64,000 nucleotides of DNA from Lentzea xinjiangensis (lineage in GTDB: Bacteria; Actinomycetota; Actinomycetes; Mycobacteriales; Pseudonocardiaceae), in NCBI RefSeq assembly GCF_900110955.1, contig NZ_FOFR01000011.1, positions 124,001 to 188,000 of the forward strand. The letters run 5' to 3'. Under the pieces are notes generated by a model. The model saw nothing but the letters and a program-made list of their open reading frames with translations, ran no database searches and was not told the DNA's origin. Numbering within the stretch: the first letter of the stretch is position 1; the number at the start of each line of letters is the position of its first letter. Of this stretch, positions 16,227 through 26,015 are shown piece after piece. The position numbers and the translations under genes are program-made.

Positions 16227-18512
16227 TTGAGTCAAGACACCGAACCCGCTGCGACGGCTGTTCAACCGTCGGCTACCCGGCGTGTGCGCGCCCGCCTCGC
16301 GCGGCGCATCACCGCCCAACGTGCGGCCCCGGTGAAGCAGGTCCTCGAACCTCTCGCCGCCGTGCACCGTGATCTCCATCCCAAGGCCGATCTGGCGCTT
16401 CTGCAGCACGCTTACGACGTCGCCGAGGAGAAGCACCGCCCGCAGCGCCGCAAGTCCGGCGACCCGTACATCACCCACCCGCTCGCCGTGGCGACCATCC
16501 TCGCCGAGCTGGGCATGGACACCACGACGCTGGTGGCCGCGCTGCTGCACGACACCGTGGAAGACACCGACTACTCGCTTGGCCAGCTCAAGGAGGACTT
16601 CGGCGAGGAGGTCGCCCGGCTGGTCGACGGCGTGACGAAGCTCGACAAGGTCAAGCTGGGGGCAGCGGCCGAGGCCGAGACCATCCGCAAGATGGTCATC
16701 GCGATGGCGAAGGACCCGCGGGTCCTGGTCATCAAGCTGGCCGACCGGCTGCACAACATGCGCACCATGCGGTTCCTGCCGCCGGAGAAGCAGGCCCGCA
16801 AGGCCCGCGAGACGCTCGAGGTCCTGGCGCCGCTCGCCCACCGGCTGGGCATGGCGACCGTCAAGTGGGAGCTCGAGGACCTCGCGTTCGCGATCCTGCA
16901 GCCGAAGAAGTACGACGAGATCGTCCGCCTGGTCGCGAAGCGCGCGCCGAGTCGCGACACGTACCTGCGGACCGTCGTCCAGGAGCTGAACGGCCAGCTC
17001 GAGGCCGCGCGGATCGTCGCGAAGGTCGAGGGCCGGCCGAAGCACTACTACTCGATCAACCAGAAGATGATCGTCCGCGGCCGGGAGTTCGACGACATCC
17101 ACGACCTCGTGGGTGTGCGGATCCTGGTGGACGAGGTGCGCGACTGCTACGCGGCGATGGGTGTCGTGCACGCGGCCTGGCAGCCGATGCCGGGCCGGTT
17201 CAAGGACTACATCGCGCAGCCGCGGTTCGGTGTGTACCAGTCGCTGCACACGACCGTGATCGGCCCGGACGGCAAGCCCCTCGAGGTGCAGATCCGCACC
17301 CACGAGATGCACCAGCGGGCCGAGTACGGCATCGCGGCGCACTGGCGCTACAAGGAGACCAAGGGCACGCACAACGGCAAGTCCGTCGAGATCGACGAGA
17401 TGGCGTGGATGCGCCAGCTCCTCGACTGGCAGCGGGAAGCCGCGGACCCCGGCGAGTTCCTCGAAGGGCTGCGCTGGGACCTCGCCGCGCGCGAGATCTT
17501 CGTGTTCACCCCCAAGGGGGACGTGCAGACGCTGCCGACGGGTTCCACGCCCGTCGACTTCGCCTACGCCGTGCACACCGAGGTCGGTCACCGCTGCATC
17601 GGCGCCCGCGTGAACGGTCGCCTGGTCGCTCTCGAGCGCAAGCTCGAGAACGGCGAGGTCGTCGAGATCTTCACCTCCAAGGCGGAGGGCGCGGGCCCGT
17701 CCCGCGACTGGCTGAGCTTCGTCGCGTCACCGCGCGCCAAGGCGAAGATCAAGCAGTGGTTCGCCAAGGAGCGCAAGGAAGAGGCGATCGAGCAGGGCAA
17801 GGACGCGATCACCAAGGAGGTCCGCCGCGTCGGGCTGCCGATCCAGCGCCTGGTCAGTGTCGACTCGATGCAGGCCCTCGCGAAGGAACTGCACTACCCG
17901 GACATGAGCGCGCTGTACGCGGCGGTCGGCGAGGGGCACACCTCAGCCCGCCACGTCGTGCAACGGCTCGTCGCGCAGCTCGGCGGCGTCGAGCACGCCG
18001 AGGAGGAGCTGGCCGACCGCGCCACCCCGTCCACGGTCACCCGGCGCCGCCCCACCGGCGACGCGGGCGTGATCGTCAAGGACGCGGGCGACGTGTGGGT
18101 GAAGCTCGCCCGCTGCTGCACCCCGGTGCCGGGCGACGACATCCTGGGCTTCGTGACGCGCGGCGGCGGCGTGTCCGTGCACCGCACCGACTGCACGAAC
18201 GCGGACGAGCTGCTGAAGTCGCCGGAACGCCTCCTCGACGTCGAGTGGGCGCCGTCGGCCTCCAGCGTCTTCCTGGTCGCCATCCAGGTAGAGGCGCTCG
18301 ACCGGCACCGGCTGCTCTCGGACGTCACGAAGGTGCTGGCCGACGAGCGCGTGAACATCCTGTCGGCGTCGGTCACGACGTCGCGCGACAGGGTGGCCGT
18401 CAGCCGGTTCTCGTTCGAGATGGGCGACCCGAAGCACCTCGGCCACGTCCTGAAGGCCGTGCGCAGCGTGGAGGGCGTCTACGACGTCTACCGCGTGACG
18501 TCGGCTTCCTGA
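16227..18512 (+). CDS. relA: Bifunctional (p)ppGpp synthetase/hydrolase Rel
   Basis: Long RSH enzyme of 761 aa controlling the stringent response. The N-terminal HD hydrolase domain contains [10 protein letters not shown]. The synthetase domain has [21 protein letters not shown] and [21 protein letters not shown]; the RFKD (RxKD) form marks a bifunctional enzyme rather than the EXDD of synthetase-only RelA. A TGS domain ([21 protein letters not shown]), a zinc-finger region ([13 protein letters not shown]) and a C-terminal ACT domain follow. TTG 16227 (MSQDTE) is preferred to GTG 16221, which would overlap the GAGGAG at 16214-16219. A bidirectional terminator follows at 18522. Confidence 0.96.
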   Translation: MSQDTEPAATAVQPSATRRVRARLARRITAQRAAPVKQVLEPLAAVHRDLHPKADLALLQHAYDVAEEKHRPQRRKSGDPYITHPLAVATILAELGMDTTTLVAALLHDTVEDTDYSLGQLKEDFGEEVARLVDGVTKLDKVKLGAAAEAETIRKMVIAMAKDPRVLVIKLADRLHNMRTMRFLPPEKQARKARETLEVLAPLAHRLGMATVKWELEDLAFAILQPKKYDEIVRLVAKRAPSRDTYLRTVVQELNGQLEAARIVAKVEGRPKHYYSINQKMIVRGREFDDIHDLVGVRILVDEVRDCYAAMGVVHAAWQPMPGRFKDYIAQPRFGVYQSLHTTVIGPDGKPLEVQIRTHEMHQRAEYGIAAHWRYKETKGTHNGKSVEIDEMAWMRQLLDWQREAADPGEFLEGLRWDLAAREIFVFTPKGDVQTLPTGSTPVDFAYAVHTEVGHRCIGARVNGRLVALERKLENGEVVEIFTSKAEGAGPSRDWLSFVASPRAKAKIKQWFAKERKEEAIEQGKDAITKEVRRVGLPIQRLVSVDSMQALAKELHYPDMSALYAAVGEGHTSARHVVQRLVAQLGGVEHAEEELADRATPSTVTRRRPTGDAGVIVKDAGDVWVKLARCCTPVPGDDILGFVTRGGGVSVHRTDCTNADELLKSPERLLDVEWAPSASSVFLVAIQVEALDRHRLLSDVTKVLADERVNILSASVTTSRDRVAVSRFSFEMGDPKHLGHVLKAVRSVEGVYDVYRVTSAS

Positions 18513-18521
18513 TCGAAGGTG

Positions 18522-18552
18522 AAAGGCCCCCGGATTCACTCCGGGGGCCTTT
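18522..18552. terminator. Bidirectional terminator between relA and the cyclophilin gene
   Basis: A 13-bp perfect stem, AAAGGCCCCCGGA at 18522-18534 with its complement at 18540-18552, encloses a 5-nt loop and ends in TTT on both strands. It lies between the convergent ends of relA (18512) and the PPIase gene (18581). Confidence 0.85.
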
Positions 18553-18580
18553 CGCGTGGGGACCTGGTCTGCCGGCCGCT

Positions 18581-19438
18581 CTAGTTCGCGACCGCCGCCG
18601 ACTTGATGTCGACCGGGGTCTTCGGCTTGCCGTCGCCCTGGCCGGGGGTCTGCGAGATCGTGCCGGTCTTCGCGACCTCGTCGATCTTCTTCAGCGACTC
18701 CTCGTCGACCGTGCCGAAGATCGTGTACTTGGCCTGCAGGTTCGAGCCGTCGCCGTAGACGATGAAGAACTGCGAGCCGTTCGTGTCCGGGCCCGAGTTC
18801 GCCATGGCGAGCACGCCGCGGCCGTAGGTGAGCTCCGGGTAGACCTCGTCCTTGAACGAGTAGCCGGGGCCGCCCATGCCGTTGCCGCCGGGGTCGCCGC
18901 ACTGCAGGACCTGGATGCCGGTCACCACGAGGCGGTGGCAGGTGGTGTTGTCGAAGTACTTCTGCTTCGCCAGGTTCACGAAGTTGTTCACGGTGCACGG
19001 CGCGAGCGAGCGGTCCAGGGTGAACTTCAGGTCGCCGATCGAGGTGCCGAGCGTGACGCCGACGGTGCCGGTGGCGGGCTGCTCGCCGTTCGCGGGCGGC
19101 GTGTTCTCCTTGGCCGCCGGCTCCTGGCCCTTGGTGTACTCACAGTTCACCTTCTCCGGCAGCGCGGTGGCGCGCTTCGGGATCTGGTGCGGCGCGCTCG
19201 GGATGTTCTCGGCCTTGTCGACCGCTTCCTGCTGCGGTGTCTCCGAGGCCGAGGCGTCACCGTTGCCGAAGACGTCCTGAGTCGCGAGGAACCACACACC
19301 ACCTCCAACGAGCGCAACAACGACGACCGTCGACACGACGGCGATAAGACGACGCTTCTTGGCCCGCTGCTGGCGGTAGACCATCTGACGCTCAAGCTTG
19401 CGCTTGGCTGCCGCGCGTCGCTGCTCGTTGGTGGGCAC
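18581..19438 (-). CDS. Membrane-anchored cyclophilin-type peptidyl-prolyl isomerase
   Basis: Cyclophilin of 285 aa that catalyses cis-trans prolyl isomerisation, presumably outside the membrane. A Lys/Arg-rich cytosolic start (NEQRRAAAKRKLERQ) and one TM helix (LIAVVSTVVVVALVGGGVWFLA) precede a linker and the cyclophilin domain. The domain is marked by TCHRLV, GGPGYSFKDE and GSQFFIVYGD. GTG 19438 has GGAGGG upstream. The gene is convergent with relA and divergent from the MBL-fold gene, the arrangement seen for ppiB near relA in mycobacteria. Confidence 0.92.
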   Translation of the reverse strand: MPTNEQRRAAAKRKLERQMVYRQQRAKKRRLIAVVSTVVVVALVGGGVWFLATQDVFGNGDASASETPQQEAVDKAENIPSAPHQIPKRATALPEKVNCEYTKGQEPAAKENTPPANGEQPATGTVGVTLGTSIGDLKFTLDRSLAPCTVNNFVNLAKQKYFDNTTCHRLVVTGIQVLQCGDPGGNGMGGPGYSFKDEVYPELTYGRGVLAMANSGPDTNGSQFFIVYGDGSNLQAKYTIFGTVDEESLKKIDEVAKTGTISQTPGQGDGKPKTPVDIKSAAVAN

Positions 19439-19552
19439 GTGCTCCCTCCCCAGGGACTCATGCGAATAGGGCGGACGGCTCGGGAGTCTAGGGCCTGGGC
19501 ATATGAGCTTTGTGTGGTGGCTAGGCTGTCGTCGAACAGGGAGGTCATTCTC

Positions 19553-20248
19553 GTGCTCGTGATCGGGTTCCCCACCGGTGCGCTGCAGGCGAACTGCTTC
19601 GTCCTCGCGGCCGGTGAGGGCGAGCCCTGCGTGATCGTCGATCCCGGTCAGGACGCCGTCGAACCGGTCGAGCAGGCGCTGCGCAAGCACCGGCTCGCGC
19701 CCGTCGCCGTGCTGCTCACGCACGGGCACTTCGACCACACGTTCTCCGTCACCCCTGTCTGCGACGGCAACGACATCCCCGCGTACATCCACCCGGACGA
19801 CGTGGAGATGCTGGCCGACCCGTTGAAGGGCATCAGCCGCGAGTCGGCGGCGTTCTTCGGCGGCAACCTGGAGATGCGCGAGCCCTCCGAGGTCCGCTCC
19901 CTCACCGACGGCGCCGACCTGGACCTGGCCGGGCTGCGGATCACCGTCGACCACACGCCGGGCCATACCGGCGGGTCGGTGATGTTCCGCACCGGCGCGC
20001 AGGAGGGCGGTCGCCTGGTGATCTCGGGTGACACGCTCTTCGCCGGTTCCATCGGACGCACCGACCTGCCCGGCGGTGACCACTCACGCATGTTGTCGTC
20101 CCTGCGGAGCAAGGTCCTGACCTTGCCCGACGACACGGTGGTGCTGCCCGGCCACGGCCCGACGACGACCATTGGCCGCGAGCGCGGGACGAACCCGTAC
20201 CTGCTCCAGTTGCAGAACGCTCCGGCCGCCCCGCACCGAGGACTTTGA
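19553..20248 (+). CDS. MBL-fold metallohydrolase (glyoxalase II-like)
   Basis: Metallo-beta-lactamase-fold hydrolase of 231 aa. The metal site motif THGHFDH, the HTPGHTGGS strand and the late [12 protein letters not shown] element are all present. It is closest to YcbL/glyoxalase-II-like thioesterases. GTG 19553 has AGGGAGG at 19538-19544. The stop overlaps the likely hisS TTG by 3 bases. The gene order relA, ppi, MBL, hisS matches the mycobacterial arrangement. The physiological substrate is not known. Confidence 0.9.
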   Translation: MLVIGFPTGALQANCFVLAAGEGEPCVIVDPGQDAVEPVEQALRKHRLAPVAVLLTHGHFDHTFSVTPVCDGNDIPAYIHPDDVEMLADPLKGISRESAAFFGGNLEMREPSEVRSLTDGADLDLAGLRITVDHTPGHTGGSVMFRTGAQEGGRLVISGDTLFAGSIGRTDLPGGDHSRMLSSLRSKVLTLPDDTVVLPGHGPTTTIGRERGTNPYLLQLQNAPAAPHRGL

Positions 20249-21603
20249 GAGACGTGTTTTCCGCACCCAAAGGCGTTCCCGACTACATCCCGCCGACGTC
20301 CGCCGCTTTCCTGCACGTCCGGTCGACGCTGACCCGCGCAGCCGAGCTCGCCGGCTACGGCTACGTCGAGCTGCCGGTCTTCGAGGACACGGCGCTGTTC
20401 GCGCGCGGCGTCGGCGAGTCGACCGACGTCGTGTCGAAGGAGATGTACACCTTCCTCGACCGCGGCGACCGGTCCATCACGCTGCGCCCCGAGGGCACCG
20501 CCGGCGTGATGCGGGCCGTGATCGAGCACAGCCTCGACCGCGGTTCGCTGCCGGTGAAGCTCTACTACGCGGGCCAGTTCTTCCGCGCCGAGGCCCCGCA
20601 GGCCGGCCGCTACCGGCAGTTCCACCAGGTCGGCATCGAGGCGGTCGGCGTCGACGACCCCGCGCTCGACGCCGAGGTGATCGCCGTGGGCGACGCCGGG
20701 TTCCGCGCGCTGGGCCTCACCGGCTACCGCCTGGAGATCACCTCGCTCGGTGACGCGAACTGCCGTCCCGCCTACCGGGAGAAGCTGCAGGAGTTCCTCG
20801 CGAAGCTCCCGCTCGACGAGGCGACCCGGCAGCGCGCCGAGCTCAACCCGCTGCGGGTGCTCGACGACAAGCGCCCCGAGGTGCGCGAGATGGTCGCCGG
20901 GGCGCCGCTGATGGTGGACCACCTGTGCGACGAGTGCCGCACGCACTACGACCTCGTCAAGGGCTACCTGACCGAGCTGGGCGTGAAGTTCGCCGAGAAC
21001 CCGCGCATGGTCCGCGGCCTCGACTACTACACGAAGACGACGTTCGAGTTCGTGCACGACGGCCTGGGCGCCCAGTCCGGCATCGGCGGCGGCGGCCGGT
21101 ACGACGGCCTGATGGCGCAGCTCGGCGGCCAGGAGCTGTCCGGGGTGGGCTTCGGCCTCGGCGTCGACCGCGCGCTGCTCGCGGCTCAGGCCGAGGGCGT
21201 GCTGCCGGAGTTCAGCCGCGTCGACGTGATCGGCGTGCCGCTGGGCGAGGCCGCACGGGCCCGCCTGGTCGCCGTCGCCGGGGAGCTGCGGGCCGCCGGC
21301 GTGCGCACGGACCTCGTCTACGGCGGCCGGTCGATGAAGGCGGGCTTCAAGGCCGCCGACAAGTCCGGCGCGCGGCTCGCGTTGGTGCTCGGCGAGCGCG
21401 ACCTGGAAGCCGGGGTGGCCGGCCTGAAGACCCTCGCCACCGGCGAGCAGGTGTCGGTGGCGCTGGCGGACGTCGTGCAGGCGGTGCGGGAGGCCCTCAA
21501 GCCGTCCGCGGAAGGCATCGCCGACGCCGTGCCGGGCGGCGTCGAGGCGCTCGCCTCGGACCTGGGTTCCGACGTGGCCGAGGCGGTGCGCGAGACCCCG
21601 TGA
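20245..21603 (+). CDS. hisS: Histidyl-tRNA synthetase
   Basis: Class II synthetase charging tRNA-His, 452 aa. It has the N-terminal [10 protein letters not shown] motif, motif 2 ([24 protein letters not shown]), the [11 protein letters not shown] histidine A segment, motif 3 ([14 protein letters not shown]) and the anticodon-binding C-terminus. The start is either TTG 20245, overlapping the upstream stop, or GTG 20254. The first keeps the usual few residues before FSAPKG. The C-terminus has an Ala/Val-rich extension ([12 protein letters not shown]...) beyond the usual end. The next gene overlaps its stop. Confidence 0.95.
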   Translation: MRDVFSAPKGVPDYIPPTSAAFLHVRSTLTRAAELAGYGYVELPVFEDTALFARGVGESTDVVSKEMYTFLDRGDRSITLRPEGTAGVMRAVIEHSLDRGSLPVKLYYAGQFFRAEAPQAGRYRQFHQVGIEAVGVDDPALDAEVIAVGDAGFRALGLTGYRLEITSLGDANCRPAYREKLQEFLAKLPLDEATRQRAELNPLRVLDDKRPEVREMVAGAPLMVDHLCDECRTHYDLVKGYLTELGVKFAENPRMVRGLDYYTKTTFEFVHDGLGAQSGIGGGGRYDGLMAQLGGQELSGVGFGLGVDRALLAAQAEGVLPEFSRVDVIGVPLGEAARARLVAVAGELRAAGVRTDLVYGGRSMKAGFKAADKSGARLALVLGERDLEAGVAGLKTLATGEQVSVALADVVQAVREALKPSAEGIADAVPGGVEALASDLGSDVAEAVRETP

Positions 21604-22226
21604 GCGACGACAAGCTCTCCCTCGACCTGCTGGACAAGGTGACGGTCCGCAAGCGCGCCCGCATGGTGGCGATCGGCGGCATCATGGTCGCGCTCGCCTT
21701 CGGCGCGATCGTGGGCCTGATCGGCGGCCGCTGGCCCGGCGTCATCGCCGGGCTGGTCGTGTCGGTGCCGGTGATCCTGCTGGCGCTGTCCGAGGCGCGC
21801 CGCACGGTGTGGCTGGAGGGCACGACGGTGCACGTCCGCGCGTTCGGCACCCGCAAGGTCGACCTCGCGGTGGCCGACGGCCTCGACCTGCTCGTCACCG
21901 ACCTGCGCGGCGCGCGGACCGTGGGCCTGTTCGTGCGCGGCGGCAAGAAGGCCATCAACGTCGCGTTGTCGATGTACGCGGGCACCGGCGGCCGCGAGCT
22001 GGGCATCTACCAGCTCCGCCGGCTCGCCGACGCGCTCGCCGCCCGCGGCGACACGCCCGGCCTGGTGTTCTCGGAGCTGCTCGTGGCACAACTGCGGGCC
22101 GAGGCGCGGGGGCTGGCCGCGGCCGACCGGCCGTTGTACCGGCTCGGGTCGCTGGCCCCTGCCGGGCGGATGGCGCAGAAGCTGCACCCGGACGCCGTGT
22201 CGAAGTTCGTGACCTCGCTGGACTGA
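21600..22226 (+). CDS. Two-helix membrane protein, hypothetical
   Basis: A 208-aa protein coupled to hisS by a GTGA overlap. A short N-terminal segment ([16 protein letters not shown]) is followed by two adjacent TM helices ([20 protein letters not shown] and [19 protein letters not shown]). A soluble domain of about 140 aa follows, resembling a PH-like fold ([25 protein letters not shown]). Homologues downstream of hisS are, from memory, common in Pseudonocardiaceae and uncharacterised. A terminator follows at 22262. Confidence 0.8.
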   Translation: MSDDKLSLDLLDKVTVRKRARMVAIGGIMVALAFGAIVGLIGGRWPGVIAGLVVSVPVILLALSEARRTVWLEGTTVHVRAFGTRKVDLAVADGLDLLVTDLRGARTVGLFVRGGKKAINVALSMYAGTGGRELGIYQLRRLADALAARGDTPGLVFSELLVAQLRAEARGLAAADRPLYRLGSLAPAGRMAQKLHPDAVSKFVTSLD

Positions 22227-22261
22227 GCTCGGCGGACTGATCCGGCGGACGAGTCCGGAAG

Positions 22262-22296
22262 AAGGCGTGCCCCGTGGCAGTGGGGGCACGCCTTTT
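22262..22296 (+). terminator. Terminator after the hisS unit
   Basis: A 12-bp perfect stem, AAGGCGTGCCCC at 22262-22273 with its complement at 22283-22294, is followed by TT. It lies 35 bp beyond the stop of the membrane protein gene. Confidence 0.82.
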
Positions 22297-22418
22297 GTCA
22301 TCGGCGGGGTGTCGTTTCTGGTGGGGCAGGGTGTGCGTGCGGGATGGCGTTGTCCGCTGTGCTGACGCGCGGGCGGTGAGCGATCTCGCCGGAGCGACCC
22401 CCACTGGACCAAGCCCGC

Positions 22419-23255
22419 TCAGGTGCCCCAGAGCCCGGACGGCGGCGCGGGTGACAGGGTCGCCGTCTCATCGGTCGTGACCGGCGTGCCGCCGATGAAC
22501 TTCGTCAGGCCGGTGCCGTGCTCGACCCGTCCGGGGAACGGGTCGCCGGCCGTGGCGCGGGTCAGCTGTTGCATCGGCAGGCCGGTGTGCGACGCGAAGA
22601 TCACGAAGTTGCCGAAACGGCGGCCGCGGAACACGCCCGGTTCGGCGAGCACGCACACGTGCTCGAACACCGCTCGCACGGTCGCGCACTGGGCCCGTGC
22701 GAACTGCAGGCCGTTGCCGTCGCCGATGTTCGCCGCGTAGATGCCGTCGTCCGCCAGCGCCGCCGACGCCTGCCGCACGTACTCGACCGACGTCAGGTGC
22801 GCCGGTGTCCTGGCGCCGGCGAAGCAGTCGCTCACGATCAGGTCGAACGAACCGGGGCGTGCTTTCACCAGCACGGCGCGGGCGTCCCCGGTGGTGATCT
22901 TCACACGCGGGGGTGGCGGGAGCTCGCGGCGGATGAACGCGATCAGGCCCGCGTCGATCTCCGCCACCTGCTGAGACGCCCGGGGCAGCAGTTCGGCCAC
23001 GTAGCGCGCTAGCGTGAGGGCGCCACCACCGAGGTGGAGAACACGCGAGGGCGCGGTGAGATCGACGATGTGACCCAGCCTGCGGACGTACTCGAACTCC
23101 AGGTAGGAAGGGTCGTCCAGGTCCACATGCGACTGCGGGGTTCCGTTGACGCGCAACGTCCACGAGTTGCGCCCGCCGAGGTCGGGGACTAGTTCGGCGA
23201 CGCCGGAGTCGATCGACTCGGTGATCGCCTCGGTGCCGGGCCGCTGTCTTCCCAC
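22419..23255 (-). CDS. Spermidine synthase-like methyltransferase-fold protein
   Basis: A 278-aa protein with the aminopropyltransferase/spermidine-synthase Rossmann fold. It has an N-terminal beta domain (SWTLRVNGTPQSHVDLDDPSYLEFEY), the nucleotide-binding LHLGGGALTLARYV motif, the acidic AEIDAGL, and FDLIVSDCFAGARTP. The polyamine-site residues are not clearly conserved, so actinobacterial members like this are often of unknown function. GTG 23255 is about 45 bp from the divergent DUF1304 gene. Confidence 0.84.
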   Translation of the reverse strand: MGRQRPGTEAITESIDSGVAELVPDLGGRNSWTLRVNGTPQSHVDLDDPSYLEFEYVRRLGHIVDLTAPSRVLHLGGGALTLARYVAELLPRASQQVAEIDAGLIAFIRRELPPPPRVKITTGDARAVLVKARPGSFDLIVSDCFAGARTPAHLTSVEYVRQASAALADDGIYAANIGDGNGLQFARAQCATVRAVFEHVCVLAEPGVFRGRRFGNFVIFASHTGLPMQQLTRATAGDPFPGRVEHGTGLTKFIGGTPVTTDETATLSPAPPSGLWGT

Positions 23256-23301
23256 TGCTCTATTGTCTCATCGCGTGTGTCAGTCCAGAGGAGGACCTTA
23301 A

Positions 23302-23655
23302 GTGCAGGTTGTCGCCAACGTCCTGATCGCCCTCGTGGCGATCATCCACGTCTACATCGTGGTGCTGGAGATGTTCCTCTGGACGACGCCGCGCGGCCAG
23401 AAGGCGTTCGGCATCACGGCCGAGTTCGCGCAGGAGTCCAAGGCCCTCGCGGCGAACCAGGGCCTGTACAACGGCTTCCTCGCCGCCGGTCTGGTCTACG
23501 CGCTGGTCCGCCAGGACTTCGGCGCGTCGGTGCTCTTCACCGTGTTCGTGATCGTCGCGGGCGTCTACGGCACGTTCACGGCGAGCCGGAAGATCTTCTT
23601 CGTGCAGGTGGTTCCCGGCGCGCTGGCGCTGCTCTTCGTGCTGCTGGCCGGCTAG
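23302..23655 (+). CDS. DUF1304 membrane protein
   Basis: A 117-aa integral membrane protein of the DUF1304 family with four hydrophobic segments. The family features EMFLWTTPRGQKAFG, NQGLYNGFLAAGLVYAL and GVYGTFTASRKIFFVQVVPG are evident. GTG 23302 has GAGGAGG upstream. The last 80 bp overlap the 3' end of the convergent YibE/F gene, so the two transcripts are antisense over their ends. Function unknown. Confidence 0.88.
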   Translation: MQVVANVLIALVAIIHVYIVVLEMFLWTTPRGQKAFGITAEFAQESKALAANQGLYNGFLAAGLVYALVRQDFGASVLFTVFVIVAGVYGTFTASRKIFFVQVVPGALALLFVLLAG

Positions 23656-24988
23656 GCCGCTCCCACGGCCCCTTGCCGGGGTCGTAGCCGGTGAAGAGGT
23701 CGCCCTCGATGCGCGCGGGCTTCGGTTTCGCGCGCTTCACGGTCTTCGGCTCCGCGGTTTCCGCGGGCTCGGCGGGCTCGGCGGGTTTCGCGCTCTCAGC
23801 CGGTGCACCCCCGGCGGCCGGGACGACCTCCTGGCGCACGGCGATGAGGGCGGCCAGCGCCGTCGTCACCGGCACCGCGGCGACCAGGCCGATGCTGCCG
23901 ACCAAGGTCCGCACGATCTCCTGCGCGATCTGCTGGGCGGTCAGGACCTCGCCCATCGAGCGCCCGGCGAGTGAGATCGCCAGCAGCAACGGCAGCGCCG
24001 CGCCCGCGTAGGCCATGACGAGCGTGTTCACCACGGACGACAGGTGGTCGCGCCCGATCCGCGAGCCGGCCGCGAACAGCTCGCGCCACGTCAGCTTGTC
24101 GTTGGCGCGCCGCAGCTCCCACACCGCGCTGGTCTGCGTCACCGTCACGTCGTCGAGCACGCCCAGCGCGCCGATGAGCGCGCCGGCGAGCAGCAGGCCG
24201 CGCGTGTCGATGTCGGTGCCGAGCACGGTGACGAGGTTGATCGTGTCCTCGTCGAGCCCGGTCAGCTCCGCCGCCGCCGAGAACACCGCGCCCAGCACGC
24301 CGATCAGCGCGAGGCTGACCAACGTCCCGAGCACCGCCGTCGACGTGCGCGCGGAGACCCCGTGGGTCAGGTACAGCACCACGAACATGATCAGCCCGGC
24401 GCCGACCACCGCCACCATCAACGGGTTCTGGCCCGCCAGGATCGACGGCATGATGAACAGCACCAGCACCACGAAGCTCAGCAGCAACGCGCCGAGCGCC
24501 GCGAGCCCCTGCCACCTGCCGAGCAGCAGCACGGCGGCCGCGAACACCAGCGCCAGCACGACGAGCGACCAGCCGCGCTGGTAGTCGACGATCTGGTACG
24601 ACTCGGCGGCCTGCGGCTGGCTGCCCGAATAGGACAGGACGACCTCGTCGCCCACCTGGAAGCGGGGCGCGCCGGGGCCGCTCACGCTCGGGATCGTGAT
24701 GCTCTGCCCGCGCGCGTCGCCGTCGTCCATCCGCACGGTCACGGCGACGCACTTCTCGCCGCAGTTCGCCTGCACGCCGGTGACGACGGCCTCGACCGGT
24801 TTCTGGTGCAGCCCGACGTCCGCGCCGGTCTTCTGCTCGTGCCCGAACGGGTAGAGCAGCGCCGCGCCGACGATGGTGGCCAGCGCCAACGGCACCAGCA
24901 GCCACGTCAGCAACGTGCGAACGCGCTGCGACGCGGGTTCTGCTGGTTGCGCATGGCTATGCCCGTGACCGTGACCCACGCGTGACAT
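23576..24988 (-). CDS. YibE/F family membrane protein
   Basis: A 470-aa protein. A cytosolic His-rich start (GHGHGHSH), one TM helix, an OB-like extracytoplasmic domain (VEAVVTGVQANCGEKCVAVTV) and seven or eight TM helices match the YibE/F family, including LGVLDDVTVTQTSAVWEL. ATG 24988 is preferred over the in-frame TTG at 25009. It overlaps the 3' end of the nadR-like gene upstream by 32 bp. The C-terminal 90 residues are a Pro/Glu/Lys then Arg-rich tail that crosses into the 3' end of DUF1304. A transport role is assumed for the family but not proven. Confidence 0.86.
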   Translation of the reverse strand: MSRVGHGHGHSHAQPAEPASQRVRTLLTWLLVPLALATIVGAALLYPFGHEQKTGADVGLHQKPVEAVVTGVQANCGEKCVAVTVRMDDGDARGQSITIPSVSGPGAPRFQVGDEVVLSYSGSQPQAAESYQIVDYQRGWSLVVLALVFAAAVLLLGRWQGLAALGALLLSFVVLVLFIMPSILAGQNPLMVAVVGAGLIMFVVLYLTHGVSARTSTAVLGTLVSLALIGVLGAVFSAAAELTGLDEDTINLVTVLGTDIDTRGLLLAGALIGALGVLDDVTVTQTSAVWELRRANDKLTWRELFAAGSRIGRDHLSSVVNTLVMAYAGAALPLLLAISLAGRSMGEVLTAQQIAQEIVRTLVGSIGLVAAVPVTTALAALIAVRQEVVPAAGGAPAESAKPAEPAEPAETAEPKTVKRAKPKPARIEGDLFTGYDPGKGPWERPSRPAARRAAPARREPPARRRSSGSP

Positions 24989-26015
24989 CCTGCCGCATGA
25001 GGTGTTCAACGGCAGTGACAGCCGTCGCGAACCTGTCGTGGGTGAGCTTGAGCCAGGGCACGCCGCGCGCGGCGAGCTCGCGTTCGAACAAGCCGGTCAT
25101 CCACTCCCGCAGGTGTTCGCCGTCGCGCCAGCCGTCCTGTTCGAACGGAACGCCGGCGTGGTCCGTCAGCAGGTAGAGGTCACCGGCGGTGCCGAGGGGC
25201 AGGTCCGGGCGGAAACCGAGGTAGCGCTCCCCCCAGACGGTCGCGGCGAACGCGTCGTTGTCCGCGATGACGAGTGGCGCGGTCTCCGCCCTGATGCGGC
25301 GTTCCTGTTCGCGGGCGACGTCTTCGAAGTCGCCCAGCGTCCACACGAGACCGTCCACCGTGGCGTCCGCGTCGAACGCCCGTGCGGCGGCGAGCTTGTG
25401 CTCGGTGTGCTCGCGGCCGTACTCGGGGATCCACGGCGCCCCGAAGTGGTCCGCGAGCCGCCGGGACAGGGTGGTGGTGCCGGTGCTCTCGGCGCCCAGG
25501 ACCACGACCTTCCAGCCGAGTCCCCGCTGGGTCGCGGGCGCGAGGTGGTGCCAGTGCGCGAGGGGGTCGGTGCGCACGGCCGTCCCGGACACCGGGTGCG
25601 TGAAGCGGTCGAGGTCGACGAGCACGTGCCGCGCGCCGAGCCGCCTGGCCAGCTCGTCGCCGTACTTCTCGCTGGAGAACACGACGTCGACCGGGGCCCT
25701 GCCCGGTTCCCCGTCCGCGATGGCGCGCCGGGCGAGGACGGCGCGGGTCAGTGCCACGTGCAGGTCCCAGACCTCGTCGGAGTCGAAGTCCACCGGGTGG
25801 TCGTCGAGGTCGCCGACGATCCGGATGCCCGGACCGGTGTGCGTCTCGGCCAGCCAGCGCACGCGGTTCTCGAGCGGGATGGCCTCCGCCGAGGCCGCGA
25901 GCACCGTGACGGTCGTGCGCTCGCTCCGCGCCGCGGCCGTCTCGATGAGGTGGTGGTGCCCGTTGTGCGGTGGGTAGAACTTGCCGAGCACCAGGGCGTG
26001 ACCGAACTCCTTCAC
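24957..26015 (-). CDS. nadR: NadR-like nicotinamide-nucleotide adenylyltransferase / ribosylnicotinamide kinase
   Basis: Bifunctional NAD salvage enzyme of 352 aa. The N-terminal nucleotidyltransferase domain has the GKFYPPHNGHHHLI signature and the HPVSGTAVRTDP element. The C-terminal kinase domain begins near residue 168 with VVLGAESTGTTTLSRRL. In that P-loop the usual Walker A Lys is Thr (GAESTGTTT), so ATP binding may differ. The domain order matches NadR without its N-terminal repressor HTH. The gene starts inside the pnuC stop (4-nt overlap), fixing its role after nicotinamide riboside uptake. Confidence 0.87.
   Translation of the reverse strand: MKEFGHALVLGKFYPPHNGHHHLIETAAARSERTTVTVLAASAEAIPLENRVRWLAETHTGPGIRIVGDLDDHPVDFDSDEVWDLHVALTRAVLARRAIADGEPGRAPVDVVFSSEKYGDELARRLGARHVLVDLDRFTHPVSGTAVRTDPLAHWHHLAPATQRGLGWKVVVLGAESTGTTTLSRRLADHFGAPWIPEYGREHTEHKLAAARAFDADATVDGLVWTLGDFEDVAREQERRIRAETAPLVIADNDAFAATVWGERYLGFRPDLPLGTAGDLYLLTDHAGVPFEQDGWRDGEHLREWMTGLFERELAARGVPWLKLTHDRFATAVTAVEHLMRQDVTRGSRSRA

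Noticed and set aside
16865-19552. A very long plus-strand frame running from inside relA through the cyclophilin gene to the MBL gene.
   Set aside because: Only the part from 19553 is real; the rest is out of frame with relA and antisense to the cyclophilin.
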